From NCBI RefSeq assembly GCF_011492945.1, contig NZ_CP045119.1, forward strand, positions 4,278,001-4,342,000: DNA of 64,000 nucleotides, given 5' to 3'. This document shows positions 41,372-48,503 of the stretch, piece after piece (position 1 is the stretch's first letter; each line of letters begins with the position of its first letter). The notes under the pieces were generated by a model. It was not told where the DNA came from, searched no databases, and was given only the letters and a program-made list of their open reading frames with translations. Origin of the DNA: Rubrobacter tropicus (GTDB lineage Bacteria > Actinomycetota > Rubrobacteria > Rubrobacterales > Rubrobacteraceae). The position numbers and the translations under genes are program-made.

Positions 41372-41620
41372 ATGACCGAAGAGGCGGGCGCCATCACCGG
41401 AGAGCTAGAACTCCTCTGCTGGCCCGAGAACGACGGGCTTCACGTCGCGGCGCGCTACGCCGAAACGGACGACTGGTACACCGTCTCCGGTGGCCCGGTG
41501 CGGCTGACGGGCGACCTCGAAGGCGTATCCGAACAGGTAGCGCAACACCTGCGCACGCCGGGTCCCGTAGTGGACGGGAACGAGAAGGCGGTTTCGTTGG
41601 AGGGGTTCGCCGGGGCCTGA
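41372..41620 (+). CDS. Small conserved-looking hypothetical protein
   Basis: 82 residues. The ATG at 41372 follows CGGAGG with 4-nt spacing. The sequence (ITGELELLCWPENDGLHVAARYAETDDWYTVSGGPVRL) is mostly beta, acidic, with no membrane segment. It lies 56 nt after the nuclease gene on the same strand and nearly touches the convergent TetR gene. I do not recognise a family. Confidence 0.6.
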   Translation: MTEEAGAITGELELLCWPENDGLHVAARYAETDDWYTVSGGPVRLTGDLEGVSEQVAQHLRTPGPVVDGNEKAVSLEGFAGA

Positions 41621-41622
41621 GG

Positions 41623-42222
41623 CTACGCGTCTTCGGGTTCTCGCACGAAGACGCGCCTGGTCAGGTCCTGCATTCGGTCGACGTAGCGGCCGGTAGGCCA
41701 GCCACGCTCCATCGTCAGGCTCTCCCAGTTGCGGATCGAGAGCATCGTCCAGAGGAGATCGGCGGCCTCGTCCAGCGTCCACCCGGGGGCGAGCGTCCCG
41801 TCTCGATCCAGGCGTTCGATGATGTTGCGGCAGGCTTCGTATACGGCCCCCATCCGGTCGTCCCAGGCCGCGGCGACGGCCTCGTCGGTCTCCCGCGCCG
41901 CCAGCATCGCCCGCGCTATGCCGTAGATCTGCGGTATGTAGTTACCCCAGAACTCGACGTAAGCCTCGAGACGCTCGACGCCGCTGCCCGCCGCCCGGTA
42001 GCGGCGTAGCCGTTCGTCGAGCCCGAGAACCTCATCCCCATAACGGACGGTCGCCACCATGAGCTCCGCCCTGGTGCCGAAGTGATCGTACACCGCCTGC
42101 CTGGAGACGCCCGCCCCCCCGGCAACGTCGCTCATGCGGACGCCCCGACCGAGACGCTCCTCCATCAGCCGCCACGCCGCGTCCATGATCCGGCCCCGGG
42201 TTTTCGGATCTCCTCTTGACAC
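41623..42222 (-). CDS. TetR family regulator
   Basis: 199 residues. The N-terminal helix-turn-helix is RGRIMDAAWRLMEERLGRGVRMSDVAGGAGVSRQAVYDHFGTRAELM (TetR pattern). The C-terminal ligand domain is Trp-rich and not assignable. It is divergent from an SDR/NmrA-like gene across a perfect 14-bp-arm operator. The GTG at 42222 is 7 nt after a TACACT hexamer with TTGACA 16 nt further upstream, so it is probably leaderless and autoregulated. Confidence 0.9.
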   Translation of the reverse strand: MSRGDPKTRGRIMDAAWRLMEERLGRGVRMSDVAGGAGVSRQAVYDHFGTRAELMVATVRYGDEVLGLDERLRRYRAAGSGVERLEAYVEFWGNYIPQIYGIARAMLAARETDEAVAAAWDDRMGAVYEACRNIIERLDRDGTLAPGWTLDEAADLLWTMLSIRNWESLTMERGWPTGRYVDRMQDLTRRVFVREPEDA

Positions 42223-42244
42223 GACGTAAAGTGTACGCTAGCTT
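42216..42244 (+). promoter_or_regulatory. Promoter of the NAD(P)-binding gene (TTGACA-17-TAGCTT)
   Basis: TTGACA at 42216-42221, 17-nt spacer, TAGCTT at 42239-42244. The -35 and spacer coincide with the left arm of the TetR operator. Confidence 0.6.
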
Positions 42245-42255
42245 TACGTCGTGTC
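42218..42255. promoter_or_regulatory. TetR operator, perfect 14-bp inverted repeat
   Basis: GACACGACGTAAAG and its exact complement flank a 10-nt centre. Divergent overlapping promoters lie in it, so one repressor could control both genes. Confidence 0.8.
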
Positions 42256-42257
42256 AA
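42230..42257 (-). promoter_or_regulatory. Promoter of the TetR gene (TTGACA-16-TACACT)
   Basis: Minus-strand -35 TTGACA (42257-42252), 16-nt spacer and -10 TACACT (42235-42230), 7 nt before the GTG at 42222. Confidence 0.65.
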
Positions 42258-42272
42258 TTTACACGATGTAAA
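42258..42272. promoter_or_regulatory. Secondary operator TTTACA-CGA-TGTAAA
   Basis: A perfect 6-bp inverted repeat sharing the TTTAC words of the main operator, placed just downstream of the predicted start of transcription of the NAD(P)-binding gene. Confidence 0.5.
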
Positions 42273-42292
42273 GCTCGGGTATGGAGGTGGAG

Positions 42293-42916
42293 ATGAAGGT
42301 GCTGGTTTTCGGGGCGACGGGTAGCGTGGGGCGGCACATCGTCGAGCAGGGGCTTGCGCGGGGGCACGAGGTAACGGCGTTTGTGCGGGATCCGTCCGGG
42401 CTCGAAGTCGGGCGTGAGGGTTTGAACGTCTTCGAGGGCGATGTTCTGGAACCCGCCTCGGTAGAGGCGGCGGTGCGGGGGCAGGAGGCCGTGTTGTGTT
42501 CCATCGGCGCGGGCAGGAGGGGCGGGGTCCGCTCGGAGGGTACGCGAAACATCGTCCGCGCGATGGAGGAGGCGGGCGTGCGGCGTTTCGTCTGCCAGAC
42601 GACGCTCGGGGCCGGGGAGAGCTCGGGCAACCTCAACTTCTTCTGGAAGCACGTCATGTTCGGGCTCCTTCTGCGGGAGGCTTTCGCGGACCACGAACAG
42701 CAAGAAGCGCACGTCAGGAAGAGCGGGTTGGACTGGACGATAGTCCGTCCGGCCGCCTTCACCGACGGCGGGCGCACGGGGGAGTACCGGCACGGCTTCT
42801 CGCCAGACGAGAGGGAGATCTCGCTAAAAATCTCCCGCGCCGACGTCGCCGACTTCATGCTGGACCAGTCGGAGGATGGGACGTACCTCCGCGAGGCGCC
42901 GGGCTTATCGTATTGA
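42293..42916 (+). CDS. NAD(P)-binding (SDR_a5/NmrA-like) protein
   Basis: 207 residues. Rossmann start MKVLVFGATGSVGRHIVEQGLARGHEV with G-x-x-G-x-x-G, then VFEGDVLEPASVEAAVRGQEAVLCSIG, and DWTIVRPAAFTDG near residue 145. This is the atypical SDR family of NAD(P)H-binding reductases or sensors; the catalytic Tyr-Lys pair is not obvious. The ATG at 42293 has GGAGG 5 nt upstream; an ATG 12 nt earlier is the alternative. It is controlled by the divergent TetR protein. Confidence 0.85.
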   Translation: MKVLVFGATGSVGRHIVEQGLARGHEVTAFVRDPSGLEVGREGLNVFEGDVLEPASVEAAVRGQEAVLCSIGAGRRGGVRSEGTRNIVRAMEEAGVRRFVCQTTLGAGESSGNLNFFWKHVMFGLLLREAFADHEQQEAHVRKSGLDWTIVRPAAFTDGGRTGEYRHGFSPDEREISLKISRADVADFMLDQSEDGTYLREAPGLSY

Positions 42917-43013
42917 ACCCCGCCCTTCGGGGCGGGACCGGCCGCAGAGATCAAGGAGCCGCGCCCGGCGCGTGGCGGAAGACGCAGGGACCAACGACAC
43001 CTGGGGGTACCGC

Positions 43014-43597
43014 ATGAGACGCCAACCGACAGAGGCGGTAGGCCACGCGCCTCTCCGCCGGCCAGACTCCGGAACGGCCCTCAGCGCCCTCACGCTGATA
43101 CCGGCCACGCTCACCACCGGCCTCGTGGCCGGCGTCTTCTACGCCTACTCCGTCTCGGTCAACCTCGGCCTGGCAGGACAGCCCGACGCAGGCTACGTAG
43201 CCACCATGAACGCCATAAACGAGAAGATACAGAACCCCCTGTTCTTCGCGGGCTTCATCGGGTCCGTCCTGTTCCCGCTGGTGGCGCTCGGCGCCACCTT
43301 CCCCGTCGCGGGTCGTCCCGCTTGCGGCTCGTCGCCCTGGCCTGCGCGCTGCATATCGGGGGCGGCTTCCTGGTGACCGTCTTCGCCAACGTGCCCCTGA
43401 ACGAGGAGTTGGCCCGCGTCGCCGCCGACGCGTCCCCGGGCGAGTTGGCCCGCGCGAGGGCGGCCTACGAGGGTCCGTGGAACCTCTGGAACGGCGTGCG
43501 CGCGGTGTCCTCGACGCTGGCCTTCCTCGCCCTCATCGGGTCCTGCCTGTCGGGCGCGGGGCGCGGAACGCGGGGAGGAGACACGTTCGGGGGATAG
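43014..43597 (+). pseudogene. DUF1772 (anthrone oxygenase-like) membrane protein, frameshifted
   Basis: Two adjacent frames encode the two halves of one DUF1772 protein. The first, from ATG 43014, runs through SALTLIPATLTTGLVAGVFYAYSVSV and NPLFFAGFIGSVLFPLVALGATF. The second resumes near 43320 with RLVALACALHIGGGFLVTVFANVPLNEEL and WNLWNGVRAVSSTLAFLALIG, including the conserved N-VP-N and W-x-x-W-N-x-x-R motifs. The shift between 43305 and 43325 (GTCGTCCCGCTTGCGG) corresponds to one missing base. It could be a true mutation or a sequencing error. Confidence 0.78.
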
Positions 43598-43646
43598 GTC
43601 CCGGGCCGGCCGGCCGTGGCCGGGATGCTTTACCGACAGGACGGGG

Positions 43647-43666
43647 CGGGTAAGCACATTTACCCG
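43647..43666. promoter_or_regulatory. Inverted repeat CGGGTAA-6-TTACCCG
   Basis: Perfect 7-bp arms around GCACAT, about 35 nt upstream of the GFA-family gene. It is operator-like; the binding protein is unknown. Confidence 0.5.
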
Positions 43667-43698
43667 AGCAGGATCAGGGACACCAATGGGAGGCCTCA

Positions 43699-44163
43699 AT
43701 GCTACTCGAAGGGTCGTGCCACTGCGGATCCGTCCGTTTCCGGGTCCAGTCCGAGACGTTCTACCCTTACCAGGCTTGCTACTGCTCCATCTGCCGCAAG
43801 ACGGCGGGCGGCGGTGGGTACGCCGTAAACCTCGGGGCAGAGGCGGGCACGCTCGAGGTCGAAGGTCGGGACAACGTCTCTGTGTATACCGCGAGTTCCA
43901 GGGACCGCGGCTCCCCGGAGAGGAACTTCTGCGGGCATTGCGGCAGCTTCCTGTGGCTCTTCAACCCGATGTGGCCGGATCTCGTCCACCCGTACGCCTC
44001 TGCCATAGACACCCCGCTCCCGAAGCCCCCGGAGTGCGTCCGGATCATGCTGAACTACGCCGCGCCCTGGTGCGACATACCCGCCAACGACCGCGAAACG
44101 CACTTCCCCGAGTACCCGGAAGAATCCCTGGAAGACTGGCACCGTCGACACGGGCTTCTGTAA
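43699..44163 (+). CDS. GFA family zinc-binding protein
   Basis: 154 residues. The zinc-site Cys pattern is complete: GSCHCGSVRF, ACYCSICRKT and NFCGHCGSFLW, as in glutathione-dependent formaldehyde-activating (GFA/CENP-V) proteins. Activity on S-hydroxymethylglutathione is not assured; Actinobacteria generally lack glutathione. The ATG at 43699 follows GGGAGG. Confidence 0.9.
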   Translation: MLLEGSCHCGSVRFRVQSETFYPYQACYCSICRKTAGGGGYAVNLGAEAGTLEVEGRDNVSVYTASSRDRGSPERNFCGHCGSFLWLFNPMWPDLVHPYASAIDTPLPKPPECVRIMLNYAAPWCDIPANDRETHFPEYPEESLEDWHRRHGLL

Positions 44164-44248
44164 AGGAATCCCCTGGCCCCAGAGCCTCCTGACCCGGCGG
44201 ATTCCCGCGCCCCGGCGACGACGTGCGTCTTGCGGGATGTTCCCGGCT

Positions 44249-44986
44249 TTACGCGGTTCGTACTGGGATTCCTTTCTCACGCATCGCGTCCCGACCCGAT
44301 ACGACGAAGGCGACGAGCAGAGGATGAGGGCTCTCGGGAGAAGATCTCGTCTGCGGCACGAAAAGGGTCGCCACGTAGAAGGGGTGTTCCGGCAGTTCCA
44401 CTATCCGGGCCTCGCCGTCTGCGTCCGTTCCCGAGACGCGCAGGCCGGCCGCTTCTACGAGTCGCCGGCTCCCAGGTGTCAGCCCGTAGTTGCAACGGTA
44501 CTCTTCCACGACTGTCCGGGCGTCGTAGACCCCGTGGACCCTCGACCCTGGTTCGATCTCCACCTCCATCTTGCGTCCGAAAGGGGAGCAACTCATGGCA
44601 GAAATGAAAGGGTCCGGGGTGTTGGGATCGTACTCGGCGTGGCCGGCGTTGGGCATGCAGAGAACGTTGCGGGCGTACTCGATCACAGCGTGCTGAAACC
44701 CCCCGCACGTCCCGATAAACGGCACGCCCCTCTCGCGGACGAAATGGATGGCCTCGAGCACCCCGTCGAAGTTCCTGTAAGGGCTGCCGGGAGAGCAGAA
44801 GACGGCGTCGAACCTCCGCAACGCGTTCGAGGCACGTCCTTCGAGGGCATCGGTGGGCAACCACTCCGTCCTGACGGAAACCCCGAGAGACGCTCCCGCG
44901 TGTCCGAGCGCCTCTTCGGTCGCGTCGTGCGTGGGATTATTCCGGTCGCGGTCGCCGACGATGCCGATCCTGACAATATCCGCCAT
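44249..44986 (-). CDS. CTP synthase C-terminal-region-related protein (degenerate glutamine amidotransferase)
   Basis: About 245 residues, a stand-alone class-I amidotransferase-like domain resembling the C-terminal half of CTP synthase. The nucleophile elbow Cys is present (FIGTCGGFQHAVIEYARNV). However, the usual F-H-P-E near the C terminus is LFVPQTRSSPESPHPLL, so the catalytic His and Glu are replaced by Val and Gln. A related family has members with selenocysteine at the elbow position. The ATG at 44986 follows AGAGGAGG with 5-nt spacing. Glutaminase activity is unlikely; a redox or unknown role is possible. Confidence 0.82.
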   Translation of the reverse strand: MADIVRIGIVGDRDRNNPTHDATEEALGHAGASLGVSVRTEWLPTDALEGRASNALRRFDAVFCSPGSPYRNFDGVLEAIHFVRERGVPFIGTCGGFQHAVIEYARNVLCMPNAGHAEYDPNTPDPFISAMSCSPFGRKMEVEIEPGSRVHGVYDARTVVEEYRCNYGLTPGSRRLVEAAGLRVSGTDADGEARIVELPEHPFYVATLFVPQTRSSPESPHPLLVAFVVSGRDAMREKGIPVRTA

Positions 44987-45065
44987 TCTGGCCTCCTCTG
45001 GACGGGCGAAAACAACGGAGATCCAGTATGTCACACCCGGAGGGCGAGAAGGCCGTCGCCCCTGC

Positions 45066-45071
45066 TACAAT
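45066..45071 (+). promoter_or_regulatory. -10 element (TACAAT) of sufU
   Basis: TACAAT, 9 nt before the ATG at 45081. Very short leader expected. Confidence 0.55.
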
Positions 45072-45080
45072 CTTCGCAGG

Positions 45081-45488
45081 ATGATGCGGGAACTCTACAG
45101 AGAGATCCTCCTGGATCACTTCGAGCGCCCGCGCAACCGGCGAGAGCTCGAAAGCGCGGAGATCGAAGAACACCTCAACAACCCTTTGTGCGGCGACGAG
45201 GTGACCGTCTACGCCAACGACCGTGAAGGGAAGCTGGAGGTGAGCTTCATAGGGCGGGGCTGCTCCATCTCGCAGGCGTCCGCCTCGATGCTCACGGAGC
45301 GCCTGATGGGCAAGAGCCGCGAGGAGGCGGAGCAAGAGATCGAGGCTTTCCTGGAGATGATGCGCACGGAGCCCGACGAGGAACTCGGCGAGCTCGCAGC
45401 CCTCAAGGGCATCGTCCAGACCCCGAACCGAATCCGCTGCGCCACGCTGGCCTGGGACGCTCTAAAGCGCGGGCTCGAAAATCGCTAG
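45081..45488 (+). CDS. sufU: Fe-S cluster assembly protein SufU
   Basis: 135 residues. LYREILLDHFERPRNRRELE starts the NifU/IscU-like fold. The three Cys ligands lie in NPLCGDEVTVYA, GRGCSISQAS and RIRCATLAW, and the insertion between the first two Cys characteristic of SufU is present. It accepts sulfur from SufS in Gram-positive SUF systems. It stands 4.8 kb from the suf operon and no sufS is in the window. ATG at 45081 or 45084. Confidence 0.93.
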   Translation: MMRELYREILLDHFERPRNRRELESAEIEEHLNNPLCGDEVTVYANDREGKLEVSFIGRGCSISQASASMLTERLMGKSREEAEQEIEAFLEMMRTEPDEELGELAALKGIVQTPNRIRCATLAWDALKRGLENR

Positions 45489-45509
45489 AAGTTTCGTCCC
45501 CGCTACAGA

Positions 45510-46016
45510 TCACCCACCGAACCGCTCCGGGTACCGGGCGAAGGTGAAGGTTTTTTCGGCCTCCACGCGCAGGTAGACGCCCTCTCCCCAATCCAGCACG
45601 CTCCCGCCGCCGGGCTCCCGAAAGGCGTCTTCCAGCGGTGGAAATTCGGGGTGATCCCGCCCCAAAACCTCGGCCCGGCCGTGCGCGATGATCGCCAGGT
45701 CGTTTTCCCCGTACAGCGTGAGGCTGACCGCGGGGCGCTCTAAGAGGTGGCGGGTACGGGCGGCGGTCGCCACGGTCGGGACGTGGAACCGTCCCCGGTA
45801 GAAGAGCGCGCCCGTGGGCGCAACGCGGGGCTCGCCCCCCCTAGTGACCGTGGCGAGGGCCACGGTCTGTGTTCCTTGCAAAAGGCGGGCGAGTTGGACG
45901 GCGGAAAGGGAGTGCTCCGGCATGCCGAAGGAGGCGCGGAGAAAGTCTCCGGCGCCTTCGACGCTCCGGTCGAGCAGCGCCTGCAACCGCTCGAAGTCCC
46001 GTGGAGTCTCCTTCAT
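45510..46016 (-). CDS. Pyridoxamine 5'-phosphate oxidase family (FMN/F420-binding) protein
   Basis: 168 residues, split beta-barrel. VALATVTRGGEPRVAPTGALFYRGRFHVPT gives the flavin-binding strands, and VSLTLYGENDLAIIAHGRAEVLG completes the barrel. About 25 N-terminal residues form a helix. These proteins reduce or oxidise small substrates using FMN, F420 or heme; specificity is unknown. It lies downstream of a small gene on the same strand (25-nt gap), probably in one transcript. Confidence 0.85.
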   Translation of the reverse strand: MKETPRDFERLQALLDRSVEGAGDFLRASFGMPEHSLSAVQLARLLQGTQTVALATVTRGGEPRVAPTGALFYRGRFHVPTVATAARTRHLLERPAVSLTLYGENDLAIIAHGRAEVLGRDHPEFPPLEDAFREPGGGSVLDWGEGVYLRVEAEKTFTFARYPERFGG

Positions 46017-46041
46017 CCGGGCTTCGTCGGCGCTTGAGTTA

Positions 46042-46299
46042 CTAGCCCTTCCCGTTGCCGTTCTCGGTCTCCAGGGACTCGAGCACCCCGCGCAGCAGGC
46101 CGGGCGCGAGCTCGTCTCCGCCGGGGCTTATTACCCAGTTGAGGCCGCTCCCTCCGGGGATGTTGGGGCACTTGACCCTGGCGCAGAGCACGTAGGTCTC
46201 GAGTTCCGCCTCCTCCGGGTAGAAACTGGTCAGGTGGGTGACCAAAGTCGTCACCGAGTTGTTGAACAAGGATAACTCTATCGCCACGGGTTCCTCCAT
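46042..46299 (-). CDS. Hypothetical protein
   Basis: About 85 residues. It starts MEEPVAIELSLFNNSVTTLVTHLTSF and contains a Cys pair (YVLCARVKCPNI) then a mostly polar tail. It has no signal peptide or membrane helix. The start is uncertain: ATG 46299 or a GTG 15 nt upstream. It precedes the flavin-binding protein gene. I do not recognise a family. Confidence 0.6.
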   Translation of the reverse strand: MEEPVAIELSLFNNSVTTLVTHLTSFYPEEAELETYVLCARVKCPNIPGGSGLNWVISPGGDELAPGLLRGVLESLETENGNGKG

Positions 46300-46431
46300 C
46301 CGGCTCTCTCGCACTAACGTCCCTGCAACATGCTACCCTTCATCGCCGCTCTTCACTCGGCCCGGCGTTTGCCGGCCGCGTTGCGGGGTAACCTCCCGGA
46401 GACGTTCCACGGACCTCTGGAGGAGACGGAC

Positions 46432-47196
46432 ATGAGCCCGGTAGCCATAGTGACGGCGTCAGACTCGGGGATAGGACAGGAATGCGCGAAGGAGCTCGCC
46501 GAGAGCGGCTTCGACGTGGGCATCACGTACCGTTCGGACGAGGCGGGTGCCGGTGAGACGCTCGCGGCGGTCGAGAAGGCCGGACGCAGGGGCGAGGTGC
46601 GGCGCCTGGATCTGACGGAGTTGCCGGGCGCCGCGGACGTGATCGACGACCTCGCCAACGCCCTCGGCGGCGTGGACGCGCTCGTCAACAACGCCGGAAC
46701 GGGCGACCCGACCGGGGATTTCCTCAAGCTCCCGTACGAGGAGTGGCGGCAGGTCATAGATACGAACCTCTCCGGGTCGTTCCTCTGCGCCCAGCGGGCG
46801 GCCAGGAGGATGGTCGAGACGGGAAACGGCGGCAGGATAATAAACATTACCTCCGTCCACGAACACGTCCCCAGAATGGGTGCCTCCGCCTACTGCGCCT
46901 CGAAAGGCGGCCTCGGCCTCCTCACCAAAGTGATGGCTATGGAGCTCGGGGAGCACGGCATCACCGTAAACGCCGTGGGCCCGGGCGAGATAGCGACCCT
47001 CATGACTGGCGCCGAAGATACCGACCCCGAGACCATAGAGCGCCCGAACATACCGCTCGGGAGGCCGGGCCACGCCCGCGAGATAGCACACTTCGTCGCC
47101 TTCCTCGCTTCCGAAAAGAGTTCCTACGCCACCGGCTCCTCCATCATCGTCGACGGCGGGCTGACGCTGATGGGCGCGCAGTTGGGCGCAGGCTGA
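46432..47196 (+). CDS. SDR family oxidoreductase
   Basis: 254 residues. The glycine-rich cofactor motif is the variant TASDSGIG (usually T-G-x3-G-I-G; the first Gly is Ala). NNAG is present, and the catalytic set is Ser in NITSVHEH, Tyr and Lys in YCASKGG. The VDGGLTL C terminus is typical of classical SDRs. The ATG at 46432 follows GGAGGAG. The substrate is unknown; the fold matches ketoreductase or sugar dehydrogenase types. Confidence 0.9.
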   Translation: MSPVAIVTASDSGIGQECAKELAESGFDVGITYRSDEAGAGETLAAVEKAGRRGEVRRLDLTELPGAADVIDDLANALGGVDALVNNAGTGDPTGDFLKLPYEEWRQVIDTNLSGSFLCAQRAARRMVETGNGGRIINITSVHEHVPRMGASAYCASKGGLGLLTKVMAMELGEHGITVNAVGPGEIATLMTGAEDTDPETIERPNIPLGRPGHAREIAHFVAFLASEKSSYATGSSIIVDGGLTLMGAQLGAG

Positions 47197-47325
47197 GTTG
47201 AGCTTTCAGCAGTCAACAGTCAGCCAAGAGCAAAAGAGCTGATGGCTGAGAGCGTAGGCGAAGCCGAAGCGGGCCGATAGCTGACGGCGCGGGTTGCGGG
47301 GGCGATGCCCCCGCAACCCGCTCTA
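47197..47325. repeat. Repeat element with GCAACCCGCTCTAG terminus
   Basis: TCAGC words (CTTTCAGCAGTCAACAGTCAGCC, GCTGATGGCTGAGAGCG) are followed by a perfect hairpin at 47289-47321: a 15-bp stem GCGGGTTGCGGGGGC with a 3-nt GAT loop. The terminal CTA at 47323-47325 is the stop (TAG) of the minus-strand channel gene. The hairpin may also terminate that transcript. Confidence 0.75.
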
Positions 47326-48468
47326 GAAGAGCCTCTCGCCGGGACCGCTCTGCAGTTCTTCGAGGTCGTAGCCGAGTTCCCCGGCCGAGGCCTCGAAGAA
47401 GGCCCGGTTGCGGTGGGCGAAAGCCAGCCACTGTCCGTAGCGGTGGTAGGCCTCTTCGGGGTCTTGCGGTTCCTCCAGGTGCGCGAGGTCGCGCATAAAG
47501 GCGTTCATCTGCAGAAACCGTCCGAGCCAGTAGTCCGTGGGTTCCTTACCGCGCAGGAGCGCGGCCTCGAAGGTCTCGAAGGGGACGGGGTCTGGTGGTT
47601 CGCCGAGCCGCTCGGGTAGAAAGCGTTCCTCCAGGTAGTCGGTGATCGTGCCGAGGCCGGTGAGCAGGGTGGGCAACCAGGGCGTCTCGCCCGCGGGGTG
47701 GCCCTCCGGGAGCCCCCAGCGCAAGGCCCCCGACATGCCCCCGATCATGCGAAACGTGAAGGGTATGGAGCGGTAGGCGCGGCGGCTGTGGTAGTAGTAG
47801 ACGATGGGGTACTGGCGGATCCCCTCGTAGATCTCCACGAGACCCCGGTGGAGCGACATCAGGTGCGTCTCGAGGCCCCTGTGCCGGCCGCCGGGAAAGT
47901 GCGGGGCGAGGATGCTCCAGGGGTCCCCCGTATCCTGTGCCTGGTGGTAGAGCCCGGCCGAGATCACGCCCAGCCGCTGCAAGACGTTGTAGACCCCGAG
48001 AACGTAGGTGATCGAGAGCGTCAGTATCCCGAAGCCTATAAGCGCCTCGGAGACGGTCAGGGCCTGGTAGATGCCGCCGGTCGGGGTGATATCGCCGAGG
48101 CCCAAAGTGGAGATGGCGGTCCCGCTGAAGTAGAACGCCTCGCCCAAGGACGGTTTCAAATGGCCCACGGAGAGCGAGAAGTCCCCGTTCCTCATGCCGT
48201 GCAGGTAGATCAGGGCGTATCCCAGAGAGACGAGGAAGATCCAGACCGTTATCGTGACCGGCACCATGATCGGGGCCGCCATCGAGAGCCCGAAAGCCCT
48301 GTACCTCCTCGGCAACGGGCGCGTGGCGAGGCGCACCGCCCCGAAGATTCTCTCGTAGAGGCGGCTGCTCAAGAACCCGAAACCGTCGTAGTGGAGCACC
48401 GTGGAGAACACGTCGAGGAGCCCCACGAGGATGAGTAGCGCGCCGGCCGGTACGAGGAGCCAGTCCAT
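47323..48468 (-). CDS. Two-helix potassium-channel-like protein
   Basis: 381 residues. An N-terminal helix (LLVPAGALLILVGLLDVFSTVL), a second pair of helices around a pore loop, and a cytoplasmic part of about 200 residues. The pore loop is FYFSGTAISTLGLGDITPTGG. The selectivity filter reads TLGLGD in place of TVGYGD. The helix after the loop (ALTVSEALIGFGILTLSITYVLGVYNVL) fits an inner pore helix. The cytoplasmic domain is not a RCK/TrkA domain I recognise. K+ selectivity is uncertain. Confidence 0.8.
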   Translation of the reverse strand: MDWLLVPAGALLILVGLLDVFSTVLHYDGFGFLSSRLYERIFGAVRLATRPLPRRYRAFGLSMAAPIMVPVTITVWIFLVSLGYALIYLHGMRNGDFSLSVGHLKPSLGEAFYFSGTAISTLGLGDITPTGGIYQALTVSEALIGFGILTLSITYVLGVYNVLQRLGVISAGLYHQAQDTGDPWSILAPHFPGGRHRGLETHLMSLHRGLVEIYEGIRQYPIVYYYHSRRAYRSIPFTFRMIGGMSGALRWGLPEGHPAGETPWLPTLLTGLGTITDYLEERFLPERLGEPPDPVPFETFEAALLRGKEPTDYWLGRFLQMNAFMRDLAHLEEPQDPEEAYHRYGQWLAFAHRNRAFFEASAGELGYDLEELQSGPGERLF

Positions 48469-48503
48469 GCGACTGACTTACCCCGCCCGCGCCAACCTTA
48501 GGC

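Noticed and set aside
42917-42937. Hairpin CCCGCC...GGCGGG as a terminator after the NAD(P)-binding gene
   Set aside because: The stem is short, there is no T run, and such stems are frequent in GC-rich DNA.
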